Under the pieces are notes generated by a model, which was given only the letters and a program-made list of their open reading frames with translations, searched no databases and had not been told where the DNA came from. Positions 21,454-29,211 of a stretch of 64,000 nucleotides of DNA are shown piece after piece. This DNA comes from Massilia sp. IC2-477 (GTDB taxonomy: Bacteria; Pseudomonadota; Gammaproteobacteria; Burkholderiales; Burkholderiaceae_D). The DNA lies in NCBI RefSeq assembly GCF_020707265.1, contig NZ_JAJFEQ010000013.1, positions 1 to 64,000 of the forward strand. The letters are read 5' to 3'. A program made the translations under genes and the position numbers. Each line of letters starts with the position of its first letter. The first letter of the stretch is position 1.

Positions 21454-21989
21454 CGCTGCTCCATATCGCGCGTCGCGGCAAACGCCGATGCGCCGATGTC
21501 GTACACCGCCACCGTTTGGCCGTGCCAGACCTCGTCGCCGCGGTAGCGCATGCCGAGGCGCGCCATCACCTTCGCCGAATCGGCGTTGTCCGGATGGCAG
21601 ATCGCCGCCAGCGAGGGCGCCCGCAAGTCATCAAAAGCAAAGGCGGCCATGCGGCGCGCCGCCTCGCTGGCGTAACCGCGCCCCCAGCGGTCCGGACGCA
21701 GGCGCCAGCCGATCTCGTGCTCGTTGGCGGGATCGTGGCCGAGGTGCTGGATGCAGCCGGCGCCGACCAGTTCTCCCGTCTCCTGTTCGATGAAACTCCA
21801 CCAGGAATGGCCGAACTGCTTCCAGCGGCCCTGCACGCGTTCGATCATGGCCGCCGTTTCGTCCGGCGTCTCGGGTCGGCCGCTGATGTAGCGCTGCACC
21901 ACCGGGTCGGCGTTCAGCACGCGCAGGCCCTCGTAGTGCTCCGGGGCGATCGGTTCCAGGCGCAGGCGCGCCGTATGCAGGACCGTCAT
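21450..21989 (-). CDS. GNAT-family N-acetyltransferase (RimJ/RimL-like)
   Basis: 179 residues with Acetyltransf_3 features: TARLRLEPIAPEHYEGLRVL, FIEQETGELVGAGCI, EIGWRLRPDRWGRGYASEAARRM (acetyl-CoA pyrophosphate loop) and PDNADSAKVMARLGMRYRG. It would transfer acetyl from acetyl-CoA to a protein N-terminus or small amine; the substrate is unknown. Four-base ATGA overlaps join it to genes on both sides. ATG 21989 is chosen because the homologous region begins MTVLHTARLRLEP. Confidence 0.9.
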   Translation of the reverse strand: MTVLHTARLRLEPIAPEHYEGLRVLNADPVVQRYISGRPETPDETAAMIERVQGRWKQFGHSWWSFIEQETGELVGAGCIQHLGHDPANEHEIGWRLRPDRWGRGYASEAARRMAAFAFDDLRAPSLAAICHPDNADSAKVMARLGMRYRGDEVWHGQTVAVYDIGASAFAATRDMEQR

Positions 21990-22537
21990 GTGCTGTGCCC
22001 GATCTGGTCGCAGAATTCCTGCAGCAGGCGTTCGCCTACCGGCCACGGGCCGTGGCCCGAGGCGCCGTTGATGTGGCCGGCGTCGCCGATGCGTACCAGG
22101 CGGCTGCCCCAGGCGCGGGCAAAGACGTCGGCGCGCTCGTTCGTCACGTATTCGTCATTCGTGCTGCTGACGACGACGCTGGGAAAGGGCAGGGGCGCGA
22201 GCGGGATCGGGGCGAAGCCGTTGACCGGTACCGGATAGCTGGACGCCTCGACGTCGCTCGGCGCCACCAGGAAGGCGCCACTGACTTTCAAAGGCGAACG
22301 GCTGGCCGCCCAGTGCACCGCCAGCATGCAGCCGAGGCTGTGCGCGACCAGGATAGGCGCGCCCTTGCAGGCAGCGATGGCGGCGTCGAGCTCGGCGACC
22401 CATTCTTCACGGTCCGGGGAGTTCCAGTCACGGTGTTCGGCCTTGGTCCAGGCCGGATAGCGGGCCTGCCACAGGGTCTGCCAGTGTTCGGGTCCGGAAT
22501 TCCACAAGCCGGACAGGATCAGTACATCGCACTTCAT
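21986..22537 (-). CDS. RBBP9/YdeN-family alpha/beta hydrolase
   Basis: 183 residues of the small serine-hydrolase family: ILSGLWNSGPEHWQTLW at the N-terminus, nucleophile Ser in VAHSLGC (about 67), Asp in SSTNDEYV and His in GDAGHINGASGHGPWP. All catalytic elements look present; natural substrates of RBBP9-like hydrolases are mostly unknown. It is the first gene of a coupled three-gene minus-strand unit (hydrolase, acetyltransferase, GFA protein), with a GGGAG ribosome site. Confidence 0.9.
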   Translation of the reverse strand: MKCDVLILSGLWNSGPEHWQTLWQARYPAWTKAEHRDWNSPDREEWVAELDAAIAACKGAPILVAHSLGCMLAVHWAASRSPLKVSGAFLVAPSDVEASSYPVPVNGFAPIPLAPLPFPSVVVSSTNDEYVTNERADVFARAWGSRLVRIGDAGHINGASGHGPWPVGERLLQEFCDQIGHST

Positions 22538-22594
22538 CGCCTGCTCCCTTGAAAGAAGATCAAGGTCGATTGTACGTCGAAAGCGCGACGCGCA

Positions 22595-23707
22595 TCAGGC
22601 GGCGGAGCGGTCGGCCGCGACGCCGCGCGGCGCCAGCAGGCGCTCGAAGCAGGCGCGCCAGGCCGGGCGGCGTCCTTCCGTCACGGCGCCCAGCACGATG
22701 GCGGTGGCGGCGATCGCAGCAAGCAGTACCAGGATGCCGCCAGCCGTGCTCCGGCCCGGATAGAACAGCTGCCACAACCCGATCACCAGCGCATGCGAGA
22801 GGTAGAGCGTGAAGGTGTGCGAGGCTAGATTGCGCACTGGGCGCGCCACGCGCAGCAGGGCCGTGAAGCCGGCGTCGCGCGCGCAGGCGAAGTTGGCCAG
22901 CACGATGAGGCACAGCAGCCAGTCGCCGAGGTAGCGGTCGGCGCTGCCCAGCGGCAGCGCGGCATAGGGCCAGATGGCGTTGCCGAGCGCGCGCAGCTGC
23001 TCTTCCAGGTGCAGGCCGACCCAGGCGCCAAACAGCAGCACGCTGGCCAGCCAGCCGATCCGCGCTGCGTGCACCCCCAGCCAGGGAGCGCGGTAGCTGC
23101 GGCACAGCCAGGCGCCGGCCAGCCAGACCGGCAGCAGCAGCCACAGTTTGTAGCCCATGAAGCTCAGCGCCAGCGCCAGCATCAGGATGCGGCGCCGGCC
23201 GCGCAGGTAGCAGGCCAGGCCGAACAGCAGGTAGTACCAGGCCTCGTAGCCGAGCGACCAGTAGGGCAACATGTAGGGCGGGGTTTCCGCCAGGGTCCAG
23301 TGCCCGCCGAGGAACAGCAGGTGCAATGGCAGGTACACATACAGCTTGTCGAGCACGTAGGCATTCGGCGGGACCACGTCCGTGAAGCTGCGCACGGCGG
23401 CGGCGGCGGCCAGCGCCAGCAGCAGGATCGGCAGCGCCACCGAATACACGCGCGACAGGCGCGCCGCCGCGTAGGCGCGCGCCGAGGGACGGCGCTGGGC
23501 GGTGCTGGAGGCGATCACGTAGCCGGACAGCACGAAGAACACCATCACCGCTTCGCGCCCCATGTGCGGCAGCAGGCCCCAGGCCCCTTCAGGAATGACG
23601 CCGAAGTAGCTGATGTGCGCGAGCACGACCACGACCGCGGCGGCAAAGCGGGTCAGGTCGAGGTAGAGTGAGAAGGGCTGCCCGAGGGCGGGCGGGGCGG
23701 CTTGCAT
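22595..23707 (-). CDS. Membrane O-acyltransferase (Acyltransf_3/OafA family)
   Basis: 370 residues with about ten membrane helices. The N-terminal LDLTRFAAAVVVVLAHISYFG contains the family R-x10-H signature (LTRF and AHISYFG), followed by REAVMVFFVLSGYVIA. Members move acyl groups from a cytoplasmic or lipid donor onto exported sugars, for example O-acetylation of O-antigen or exopolysaccharide. No glycosyltransferases are adjacent, so the acceptor is unknown. It starts 54 bases after the kynA stop on the same strand, with a weak ribosome site. Confidence 0.87.
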   Translation of the reverse strand: MQAAPPALGQPFSLYLDLTRFAAAVVVVLAHISYFGVIPEGAWGLLPHMGREAVMVFFVLSGYVIASSTAQRRPSARAYAAARLSRVYSVALPILLLALAAAAAVRSFTDVVPPNAYVLDKLYVYLPLHLLFLGGHWTLAETPPYMLPYWSLGYEAWYYLLFGLACYLRGRRRILMLALALSFMGYKLWLLLPVWLAGAWLCRSYRAPWLGVHAARIGWLASVLLFGAWVGLHLEEQLRALGNAIWPYAALPLGSADRYLGDWLLCLIVLANFACARDAGFTALLRVARPVRNLASHTFTLYLSHALVIGLWQLFYPGRSTAGGILVLLAAIAATAIVLGAVTEGRRPAWRACFERLLAPRGVAADRSAA

Positions 23708-23761
23708 TGTTTCTTGTAATCATGAAAACAATGCGATGATACACCGCCCGCGCGCCGTGGA

Positions 23762-24604
23762 TTAGAGTGCGGTTCGCAGCGCGAACAATTCCGGGAACAG
23801 CACCACGTCGAGCATCTTGCGCAGGTAGCTGGCGCCCGAGGTGCCGCCGGTGCCCTGCTTGAAGCCGATGATGCGTTCGACCGTGGTGACGTGGCGGAAG
23901 CGCCAGAAGCGGAAGGCGGTCTCGAGGTCCACCAGCTTTTCGGCCAGCTCGTACAGCGCCCAGTGGTGCTCGGTATCCTGGTAGACCCCGAGCCAGGCCG
24001 CCTTCACGCTCTCGTCCAGCTGGGTCGGCCGGGTCGGATCAAGGGCCAGGCGCTCGGGCGCGATGGCAAACCCGCTGCGATGCAGGAGCATCACCGCCTC
24101 GTCGTAGACCGAAGGCGCGTGCAGCTCGCGCTCGAGGATCGCGTGCGCCTCGGGCGACTTCTCGTGCACCGCCAGCAGGTTCGGATTCTTGTTCCCGAGG
24201 ATGAATTCGAGCTGGCGGTACTGGAAGGACTGGAAGCCGGACGAGGCGCCCAGATAGGGGCGGATCGCCGTGTATTCGGGCGGCGTCATGGTGGCCAGCA
24301 CATCCCAGGCGTGCACCAGCTGGTCCATGATGCGCGCCACCCGCGCCAGCATCTTGAAGGCGGGGGCCAGGTTGCCCTCGCGGATGTTCTGGCGCACGGC
24401 CTGCATCTCGTGCAGCATCAGCTTGATCCACAGCTCGCTGGTCTGGTGCTGGATGATGAACAGCATCTCGTTGTGGTTGGGCGAGAGCGGGTGCTGGGCC
24501 GACAGGATCTGGTCCAGGCCCAGGTAGTCGCCATAGCTCATCGACTCCTTGAAGTCCAGCTTGGCGCCGTGCCACTCGGCGCGGGTGCTTGCTTTGTCGT
24601 TCAT
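23762..24604 (-). CDS. kynA: Tryptophan 2,3-dioxygenase
   Basis: 280 residues, typical bacterial length. It opens tryptophan to N-formylkynurenine using heme. Visible signatures are [29 protein letters not shown] with the active-site His, [19 protein letters not shown] with the substrate-binding Arg and Ser, [17 protein letters not shown] with the heme-ligand His, and the C-terminal [11 protein letters not shown]. It lies nine bases downstream of kynU with its own GAGGAAG ribosome site, so the two are cotranscribed. Confidence 0.97.
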   Translation of the reverse strand: MNDKASTRAEWHGAKLDFKESMSYGDYLGLDQILSAQHPLSPNHNEMLFIIQHQTSELWIKLMLHEMQAVRQNIREGNLAPAFKMLARVARIMDQLVHAWDVLATMTPPEYTAIRPYLGASSGFQSFQYRQLEFILGNKNPNLLAVHEKSPEAHAILERELHAPSVYDEAVMLLHRSGFAIAPERLALDPTRPTQLDESVKAAWLGVYQDTEHHWALYELAEKLVDLETAFRFWRFRHVTTVERIIGFKQGTGGTSGASYLRKMLDVVLFPELFALRTAL

Positions 24605-24613
24605 CGCGCTTCC

Positions 24614-25870
24614 TCAGGTGACTGCGCTGCGCTCGAGCGCGACGTCGTAGGCTTGGTTGTCGAGGATGTCCTTCAGGATCGCCACCGCGTCCCACACGTC
24701 GGCGAAGCTGGTGTAGAGCGGGGTGAAGCCGAAGCGCATGATCTCCGGTTCGCGGTAGTCGCCGATCACGCCGCGCCCGATCAGGGCCGCCATCACCGCG
24801 TAGCCATGCGGGTGGGTGAAGCTGGCCTGGCTGCCGCGCCGGGCATGCTCGCGCGGCGTAACGAGGCCCAGCGGATGCGCGGAACAGGTGGCTTCGACCA
24901 GCTCGATGAACAAGTCGGTGAGCGCCAGCGATTTTCTGCGGATCGCGTCCATCGTGGTTTCCTCGAACACCTCCAGCCCGCACTCGACCAGGGCCAGCGA
25001 GACCACCGGCTGGGTGCCGCACAGGGCGCGCCCGATCCCCTCGCAGGGGGCGAAGCCGTGCGACATGGCGAAGGGTTTGGCGTGGCTCCACCAGCCCGTG
25101 AGCGGATGGGCAAACGCCGCCTGGTGGCGCTGCGGCACCCAGATGAAGGCCGGGGCGCCCGGGCCGCCATTCAGGTATTTATAGGTGCAGCCGACCGCGA
25201 AGTCGGCTTCCGCCGCGTGCAGGTCGACCGGCACCGCGCCGGCCGAATGGGCCAGGTCCCACACCGCCAGCGCGCCCCTGGCGTGGGCATGGCGGGTGAG
25301 GGCGGCCATGTCGTGCTGGTAGCCGGTGCGGTAGTTGACGTGGGTGAGCATCAGCACGGCGCAGTCGGCGTCCACCGCGGCCGGGATCTCGTCCACCGAG
25401 TCGACCAGGCGCACCTGGTAGCCGCGGTCCAGCCATTGGGCCAGGCCTTCCGCCATATAGATATCGGTCGGGAAGTTGCTACGTTCGGTGACGATGGTGC
25501 GGCGGGCCGCGTTCGGGCCGGACGCCTGGATCTGCAGGGCCGCAGCCAGGGCCTTGAACAGGTTGAGCGAGGTGGTGTCGGTGACCACCACCTCGCCTGC
25601 CTTCGCGCCGATCAGCGGCGCCAGGCGGTCGCCCAGGCGCTTGGGCAGCTCGAACCAGCCAGCCGTGTTCCAGCTCTTGATCAGGTCCTGGCCCCATTCG
25701 CGCGCCACCACCTCGTGGACACGGCTCGATGCGGCTTTCGGGCGGGCGCCGAGCGAATTGCCGTCCAGGTAGATGACGCCGTCGGGCAAATCGAAGCGCT
25801 CGCGCAGCATGCGCAGGGGATCCTGCTGGTCGCGCGCGACGCAGTCGGCGCGGGTAATCTGGGTACTCAT
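24614..25870 (-). CDS. kynU: Kynureninase
   Basis: 418 residues, fold-type I PLP enzyme that cleaves kynurenine to anthranilate and alanine. Features include [11 protein letters not shown] near the N-terminus, [50 protein letters not shown] with the PLP lysine, and GWWSHA. It precedes kynA in a kynU-kynA unit. The formamidase gene kynB, often adjacent in betaproteobacteria, is not in the window. An AAGGAAA ribosome site fits the ATG at 25870. Confidence 0.96.
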   Translation of the reverse strand: MSTQITRADCVARDQQDPLRMLRERFDLPDGVIYLDGNSLGARPKAASSRVHEVVAREWGQDLIKSWNTAGWFELPKRLGDRLAPLIGAKAGEVVVTDTTSLNLFKALAAALQIQASGPNAARRTIVTERSNFPTDIYMAEGLAQWLDRGYQVRLVDSVDEIPAAVDADCAVLMLTHVNYRTGYQHDMAALTRHAHARGALAVWDLAHSAGAVPVDLHAAEADFAVGCTYKYLNGGPGAPAFIWVPQRHQAAFAHPLTGWWSHAKPFAMSHGFAPCEGIGRALCGTQPVVSLALVECGLEVFEETTMDAIRRKSLALTDLFIELVEATCSAHPLGLVTPREHARRGSQASFTHPHGYAVMAALIGRGVIGDYREPEIMRFGFTPLYTSFADVWDAVAILKDILDNQAYDVALERSAVT

Positions 25871-26069
25871 TAAATTTCCTTGTGGGGCAGCGCGCGCAGG
25901 ATGGCCAGGACCGGGCTGGCATCCATGCAGCGCCTTGGATCAGTCGAAGCTTGAAGCTTTTGTCAGTCTCGCAGTGTAGCAAGTTCCAGTAGCCGCCGTC
26001 CTCTTTTGTTGACTTTACGATAAGTTTTGGCGAGCGCAAAAAAAATTCAAAATTTTTTCTCAAGAACCC

Positions 26070-26096
26070 TAAAGTTCCCCAACCCCCTGCCGTTAC
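26070..26096 (+). promoter_or_regulatory. FliA (sigma-28)-like promoter 1 upstream of flhDC
   Basis: TAAAGTTC (26070-26077), 11-base spacer, GCCGTTAC (26089-26096), against the sigma-28 consensus TAAAGTTT-N11-GCCGATAA. It is the best -10 match of the three copies. An A/T-rich tract sits 7 bases before the preceding CCC. Confidence 0.6.
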
Positions 26097-26146
26097 CCTT
26101 TCCAGAAGCGCGGTAAAGGGTCTTGAAAAATATTTTCAAAAAACCC

Positions 26147-26173
26147 TAAAGTTCCTACCGGACGCTCCGTTAA
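26147..26173 (+). promoter_or_regulatory. FliA (sigma-28)-like promoter 2 upstream of flhDC
   Basis: TAAAGTTC (26147-26154), 11-base spacer, TCCGTTAA (26166-26173). Starts 77 bases after copy 1 and has the same upstream A/T tract at the same distance. Confidence 0.6.
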
Positions 26174-26222
26174 GAGAGTGGAGAGGGCAGCAAAAGATTG
26201 AAAAAATATTTTGCGAAAACCC

Positions 26223-26249
26223 TAAAGTTCTCCAAAAGCTTGACGTAAA
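26223..26249 (+). promoter_or_regulatory. FliA (sigma-28)-like promoter 3 upstream of flhDC
   Basis: TAAAGTTC (26223-26230), 11-base spacer, GACGTAAA (26242-26249). Starts 76 bases after copy 2, again with the A/T tract 7 bases before CCC. Its -10 is the weakest of the three. Confidence 0.5.
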
Positions 26250-26356
26250 CCGTATCAAGCGCACGACAGAAGCAGCGTCGCGCACCACAATTTGGCCGGT
26301 TTCCCGGCACCTTCCCAAGCCCCTTCTTCATAGGGGCGCCAGAGTGATCCAAGCGG

Positions 26357-26371
26357 GTTTGTCAGACAAAC
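26357..26371. promoter_or_regulatory. Perfect palindrome in the flhDC leader
   Basis: GTTTGTCAGACAAAC is a 7-bp inverted repeat around a central A, located between the three promoters and flhD. Its size and symmetry suit a dimeric repressor or a small leader hairpin. No binding protein is identifiable from the window. Confidence 0.4.
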
Positions 26372-26506
26372 TCCTACGGGTCACGTCAGTCGTTCCCGGA
26401 CGAAAAATACAGACTTTGTCCAATTCCTCAAAAGTTGCCCCACGGTCAGAATCTATCTCATCGGCAACACGCAAGTCGCCGAACCAACGGAACCCGGAGA
26501 TAGAAA

Positions 26507-26824
26507 ATGACGATGAACGACATGATGGCTGAAATCCGCGACGCGAACCTGAGCTACCTGATGCTGGCCCAGCAAATGATCCGCGCCGACAAAGTCACCG
26601 CTATCTTCCGTCTCGGCATCTCCGCCGACATCGCCGAGCTGATCGAAGGCATGAGCAACGCCCAGATCCTGAAACTGGCAAGTGGCAACATGATGCTGGC
26701 CCGCTTCCGCTTCGACGACACCGCCATCCTGTCGATGCTGACCAGCCACACCAAGGAACGCAGCCTGGCCCAGTCGCACGCCGCCATCCTGATGGCCGGC
26801 CAGCCTGTGGAAGAGATCGTATAA
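26507..26824 (+). CDS. flhD: Flagellar master regulator subunit FlhD
   Basis: 105 residues, normal for FlhD. It has the expected helical dimerisation region (IRDANLSYLMLAQQMIRADKVTAIFRLGIS) and the C-terminal segment around LARFRFDDTAILSML. FlhD joins FlhC in a D4C2 complex that activates class II flagellar promoters together with sigma-70. A GGAGATAG ribosome site lies before the ATG, and flhC follows after 64 bases. Confidence 0.96.
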   Translation: MTMNDMMAEIRDANLSYLMLAQQMIRADKVTAIFRLGISADIAELIEGMSNAQILKLASGNMMLARFRFDDTAILSMLTSHTKERSLAQSHAAILMAGQPVEEIV

Positions 26825-26888
26825 AATCCTGCCAGACGCGGTCCCGTCGGGATCGCCCATCAAGAAGTAACACAGGCGGGAGCAGCAC

Positions 26889-27437
26889 ATGAGCAAGAAA
26901 AGCGTCGTTTCGGAAGCCCAGGAAATCCAGCTTGCGATCGAACTGATCAACCTGGGGGCGCGCCTCCAGCTGCTCGAAACCGAAGTCTCGCTGTCGCGCG
27001 AGCGCCTGCTCAAGCTGTACAAGGAACTCAAGGGCGTCTCTCCGCCCAAGGGCATGTTGCCGTTCTCGACCGACTGGTTCCTGACCTGGCAGCCGAATAT
27101 CCATTCCTCGCTCTTCATCAATATCCATAACTTCCTGGTCGAGCATGCCGGCGCTACCGGCATTCAGGCGGTGATGAAGGCGTACAAACTCTACCTCGAA
27201 CAGATGCCACCCGAGCCGGGCGAAGAGCCGCTGCTCTCGCTCACGCGCGCCTGGACCCTGGTACGTTTCTTCCAGAGCAATATGCTGGTGCTGGCCTCCT
27301 GCCAGAAATGCCAGGGCAAGTTCGTCGTCAACTCCCTCGATCTGAACGCCGGCTACCTGTGCGGCCTGTGCCACATGCCTTCGCGCGCCGGCAAGACCCG
27401 CAAGGCCAAAGAAGCTGCGGCCAACGGCGGCGAGTGA
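26889..27437 (+). CDS. flhC: Flagellar master regulator subunit FlhC
   Basis: 182 residues. The four-cysteine zinc site of FlhC is intact (SCQKCQGKF and CGLCHMP, about 138-161). The N-terminal half holds LAIELINLGARLQLLETEVSLSRERLLKLYKELKG, the DNA-contacting and FlhD-binding region. FlhC supplies DNA-binding specificity to the FlhD4C2 complex. Its TGA stop overlaps the GTG start of the next gene. Confidence 0.96.
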   Translation: MSKKSVVSEAQEIQLAIELINLGARLQLLETEVSLSRERLLKLYKELKGVSPPKGMLPFSTDWFLTWQPNIHSSLFINIHNFLVEHAGATGIQAVMKAYKLYLEQMPPEPGEEPLLSLTRAWTLVRFFQSNMLVLASCQKCQGKFVVNSLDLNAGYLCGLCHMPSRAGKTRKAKEAAANGGE

Positions 27438-28171
27438 AGCCTGCCGTCGCGGCCCTGCTGCTGCAGGTCGCCGCCGTTCCGCTGACATTGAGCGCGACCT
27501 GGCTGCTGGCCAGCAGCGGCATCCCGATGTCCTATGCCGGCGTCGCGCTGCTGCAGGGCGTCTTCGCGCTTGTATTGACGTGGTGGCGCGGCCTGGCCGC
27601 CTGGTGGCGCCCGATTGGCTTCCTGTTCCCGCTGGCGCTCGTCGGCGCCTCCCGCCTGGACATCCCGCCGCCGGTCTTCCTGGCCGTGTTCCTGTTCCTG
27701 CTTCTCCTCTATTGGTCGACCTACCGGACCCAGGTGCCGTACTACCCGTCCAACCGGCGCGTGTGGGAGGAGGTGGCGCGCCTGCTGCCGGAGGGGAAGG
27801 CGCGGGTGATCGATATCGGCAGCGGCCTGGGCGGGCTGGTGCTGGACATGGCGCGCCGCCCCGGCGTCGAAGCGACGGGGATCGAGCTGGCGCCGCTGCC
27901 CTGGCTGGTAAGCAGCCTGCGCGCACGCCTGAGCGGAAGCCGGGCGCGTTTCATCCGCGGCGACTATCACCGCCTCGATTTTGCCGACTACGACCTGGTG
28001 TTCGCCTACCTGTCGCCGGCCGCCATGGACGCCCTGTGGCGCAAGGCCAAAGGTGAAATGCGGCCGGGCGCGCTGCTTGTCAGTTACGAATTCGGCATTG
28101 ACGATCGTTTACCGAACCGTACCGTCTATCCCACAGAGGGCGGCCCCGCCCTCCATATCTGGCACTTTTAG
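27434..28171 (+). CDS. Membrane-anchored class I SAM-dependent methyltransferase-like protein
   Basis: 245 residues when started at the GTG that overlaps the flhC stop (GTGA). Residues 1-95 contain three to four hydrophobic segments (LLLQVAAVPLTLSATWLLA, VALLQGVFALVLTW, VFLAVFLFLLLLYW). The rest is a Rossmann methyltransferase with the SAM loop VIDIGSGLGGLVLDMA (about 120-135), GIELAPLPWL and YDLVFAYLSPAAMDALW. The substrate is unknown. Overlap with flhC implies coupled translation, so a motility-linked role is worth considering, but proximity alone is weak evidence. Confidence 0.75.
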   Translation: MKPAVAALLLQVAAVPLTLSATWLLASSGIPMSYAGVALLQGVFALVLTWWRGLAAWWRPIGFLFPLALVGASRLDIPPPVFLAVFLFLLLLYWSTYRTQVPYYPSNRRVWEEVARLLPEGKARVIDIGSGLGGLVLDMARRPGVEATGIELAPLPWLVSSLRARLSGSRARFIRGDYHRLDFADYDLVFAYLSPAAMDALWRKAKGEMRPGALLVSYEFGIDDRLPNRTVYPTEGGPALHIWHF

Positions 28172-28310
28172 GCGACAAAACCGGCCTTTTTGCTTGCCGC
28201 TGGGCCGTTCTCCGGCTAGAGTGGTTCCTTGCGTCAACTTTGCTTGAAATCACTATTTTGATAGAGCCAGCCGGACGGTCCATTCCCGGCTTATCTGGAG
28301 CGGAATTCCC

Positions 28311-29165
28311 TTGTTAGTCATTATTGGTTACATCGTCGTCTGCGCCTGCGTGTTCGGCGGCTTCGTCTGGTCCGGCGGCCACATCGCGTCGCTGTGGCAG
28401 CCGCTCGAGCTCCTGATGATCGGCGGTGCGGCCGCGGGCGCCTTCTTCGTCGGTAACACGATGAAGTCGGTGAAGGCGACTATGAAAGCCCTGCCGAGCA
28501 TCTTCAAGGGCTCGCAGTACACCAAGGACATGTACATGGAGCTGATGGCGCTGCAGTTCGACGTGCTGTCGAAAGTGCGCAAGGAAGGCCTGATGTCGAT
28601 CGAAGGCGACATCGAAGCGCCGGAAGCCTCGCCGCTGTTCTCCAAGTATCCGGCGGTGCTGGCCGACCACCACATCATCGAATTCATGACCGATTACCTG
28701 CGCCTGATGGTGTCGGGGAACATGGACGCGATGCAGATCGAAAACCTGATGGACAACGAGATCGAGACCCACCACCACGAAGGCGCGATCCCGGCCCACG
28801 TGATCGCCAAAGTGGGCGACGGCCTGCCGGCCTTCGGTATCGTGGCGGCCGTGATGGGCGTGGTCCACACCATGGAGTCGGTGGGCCTGCCGCCGGCCGA
28901 ACTGGGCATCCTGATCGCGAAGGCGCTGGTCGGTACCTTCCTCGGCATCCTGCTGGCCTATGCGTTCGTCTCCCCGCTGGGTAACGTGCTGGAACAGAAG
29001 CTGGAAGAATCGACCAAGATGTTCCAGTGCGTGAAGGTGACCCTGCTGGCGAGCCTGAACGGCTACGCGCCGGCGCTGGCCGTCGAATTCGGCCGCAAGG
29101 TGCTGTACTCGACCGAGCGCCCGAGCTTCGCCGAGCTCGAAGAGCACATCAAGAAGAAGAAGTAA
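28311..29165 (+). CDS. motA: Flagellar motor stator protein MotA
   Basis: 284 residues, E. coli-type length. Four membrane helices are visible (about 3-25, 33-50, 170-190, 200-222), and the cytoplasmic loop between helices 2 and 3 is about 120 residues, as expected. VAAVMGVVHTMESVG contains the conserved TM3 proline-adjacent segment and ends before the LPPAELG loop. The start is TTG (MLVIIGYIVV), supported by TGGAG ten bases upstream and by the normal MotA N-terminus. MotA and MotB form the proton-conducting stator. Confidence 0.95.
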   Translation: MLVIIGYIVVCACVFGGFVWSGGHIASLWQPLELLMIGGAAAGAFFVGNTMKSVKATMKALPSIFKGSQYTKDMYMELMALQFDVLSKVRKEGLMSIEGDIEAPEASPLFSKYPAVLADHHIIEFMTDYLRLMVSGNMDAMQIENLMDNEIETHHHEGAIPAHVIAKVGDGLPAFGIVAAVMGVVHTMESVGLPPAELGILIAKALVGTFLGILLAYAFVSPLGNVLEQKLEESTKMFQCVKVTLLASLNGYAPALAVEFGRKVLYSTERPSFAELEEHIKKKK

Positions 29166-29211
29166 GCCGTGATGCCGCTTCATCCGATCAACCAGCACAG
29201 ACGAGGGGACC

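Larger units (their letters stand above)
25871..26506. promoter_or_regulatory. 636-bp divergent control region between kynU and flhD
   Basis: The kynU side has a tandem GAAGCTT repeat (25946-25959) that may be an operator, but no clear promoter. The flhD side holds three repeated modules, each with an A/T-rich tract (26046-26059, 26123-26136, 26198-26212) exactly 7 bases before a CCCTAAAGTTC element, plus a roughly 250-base leader with a perfect palindrome at 26357-26371. A CCCTTT/AAAGGG dyad (26096-26101 and 26114-26119) lies between modules 1 and 2. No coding sequence is convincing here. Confidence 0.7.

Noticed and set aside
23707-23762. Acyltransferase considered as part of the kynurenine pathway because it follows kynA
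   Set aside because: Its family works on exported sugars or lipids and no pathway step needs it; adjacency is probably incidental.
28229-28275. Possible FliA promoter upstream of motA (TCAACTTT ... TTTGATAG)
   Set aside because: Spacing is about 15 instead of 11 bases and the -10 matches only GATA; not comparable to the three flhDC copies.
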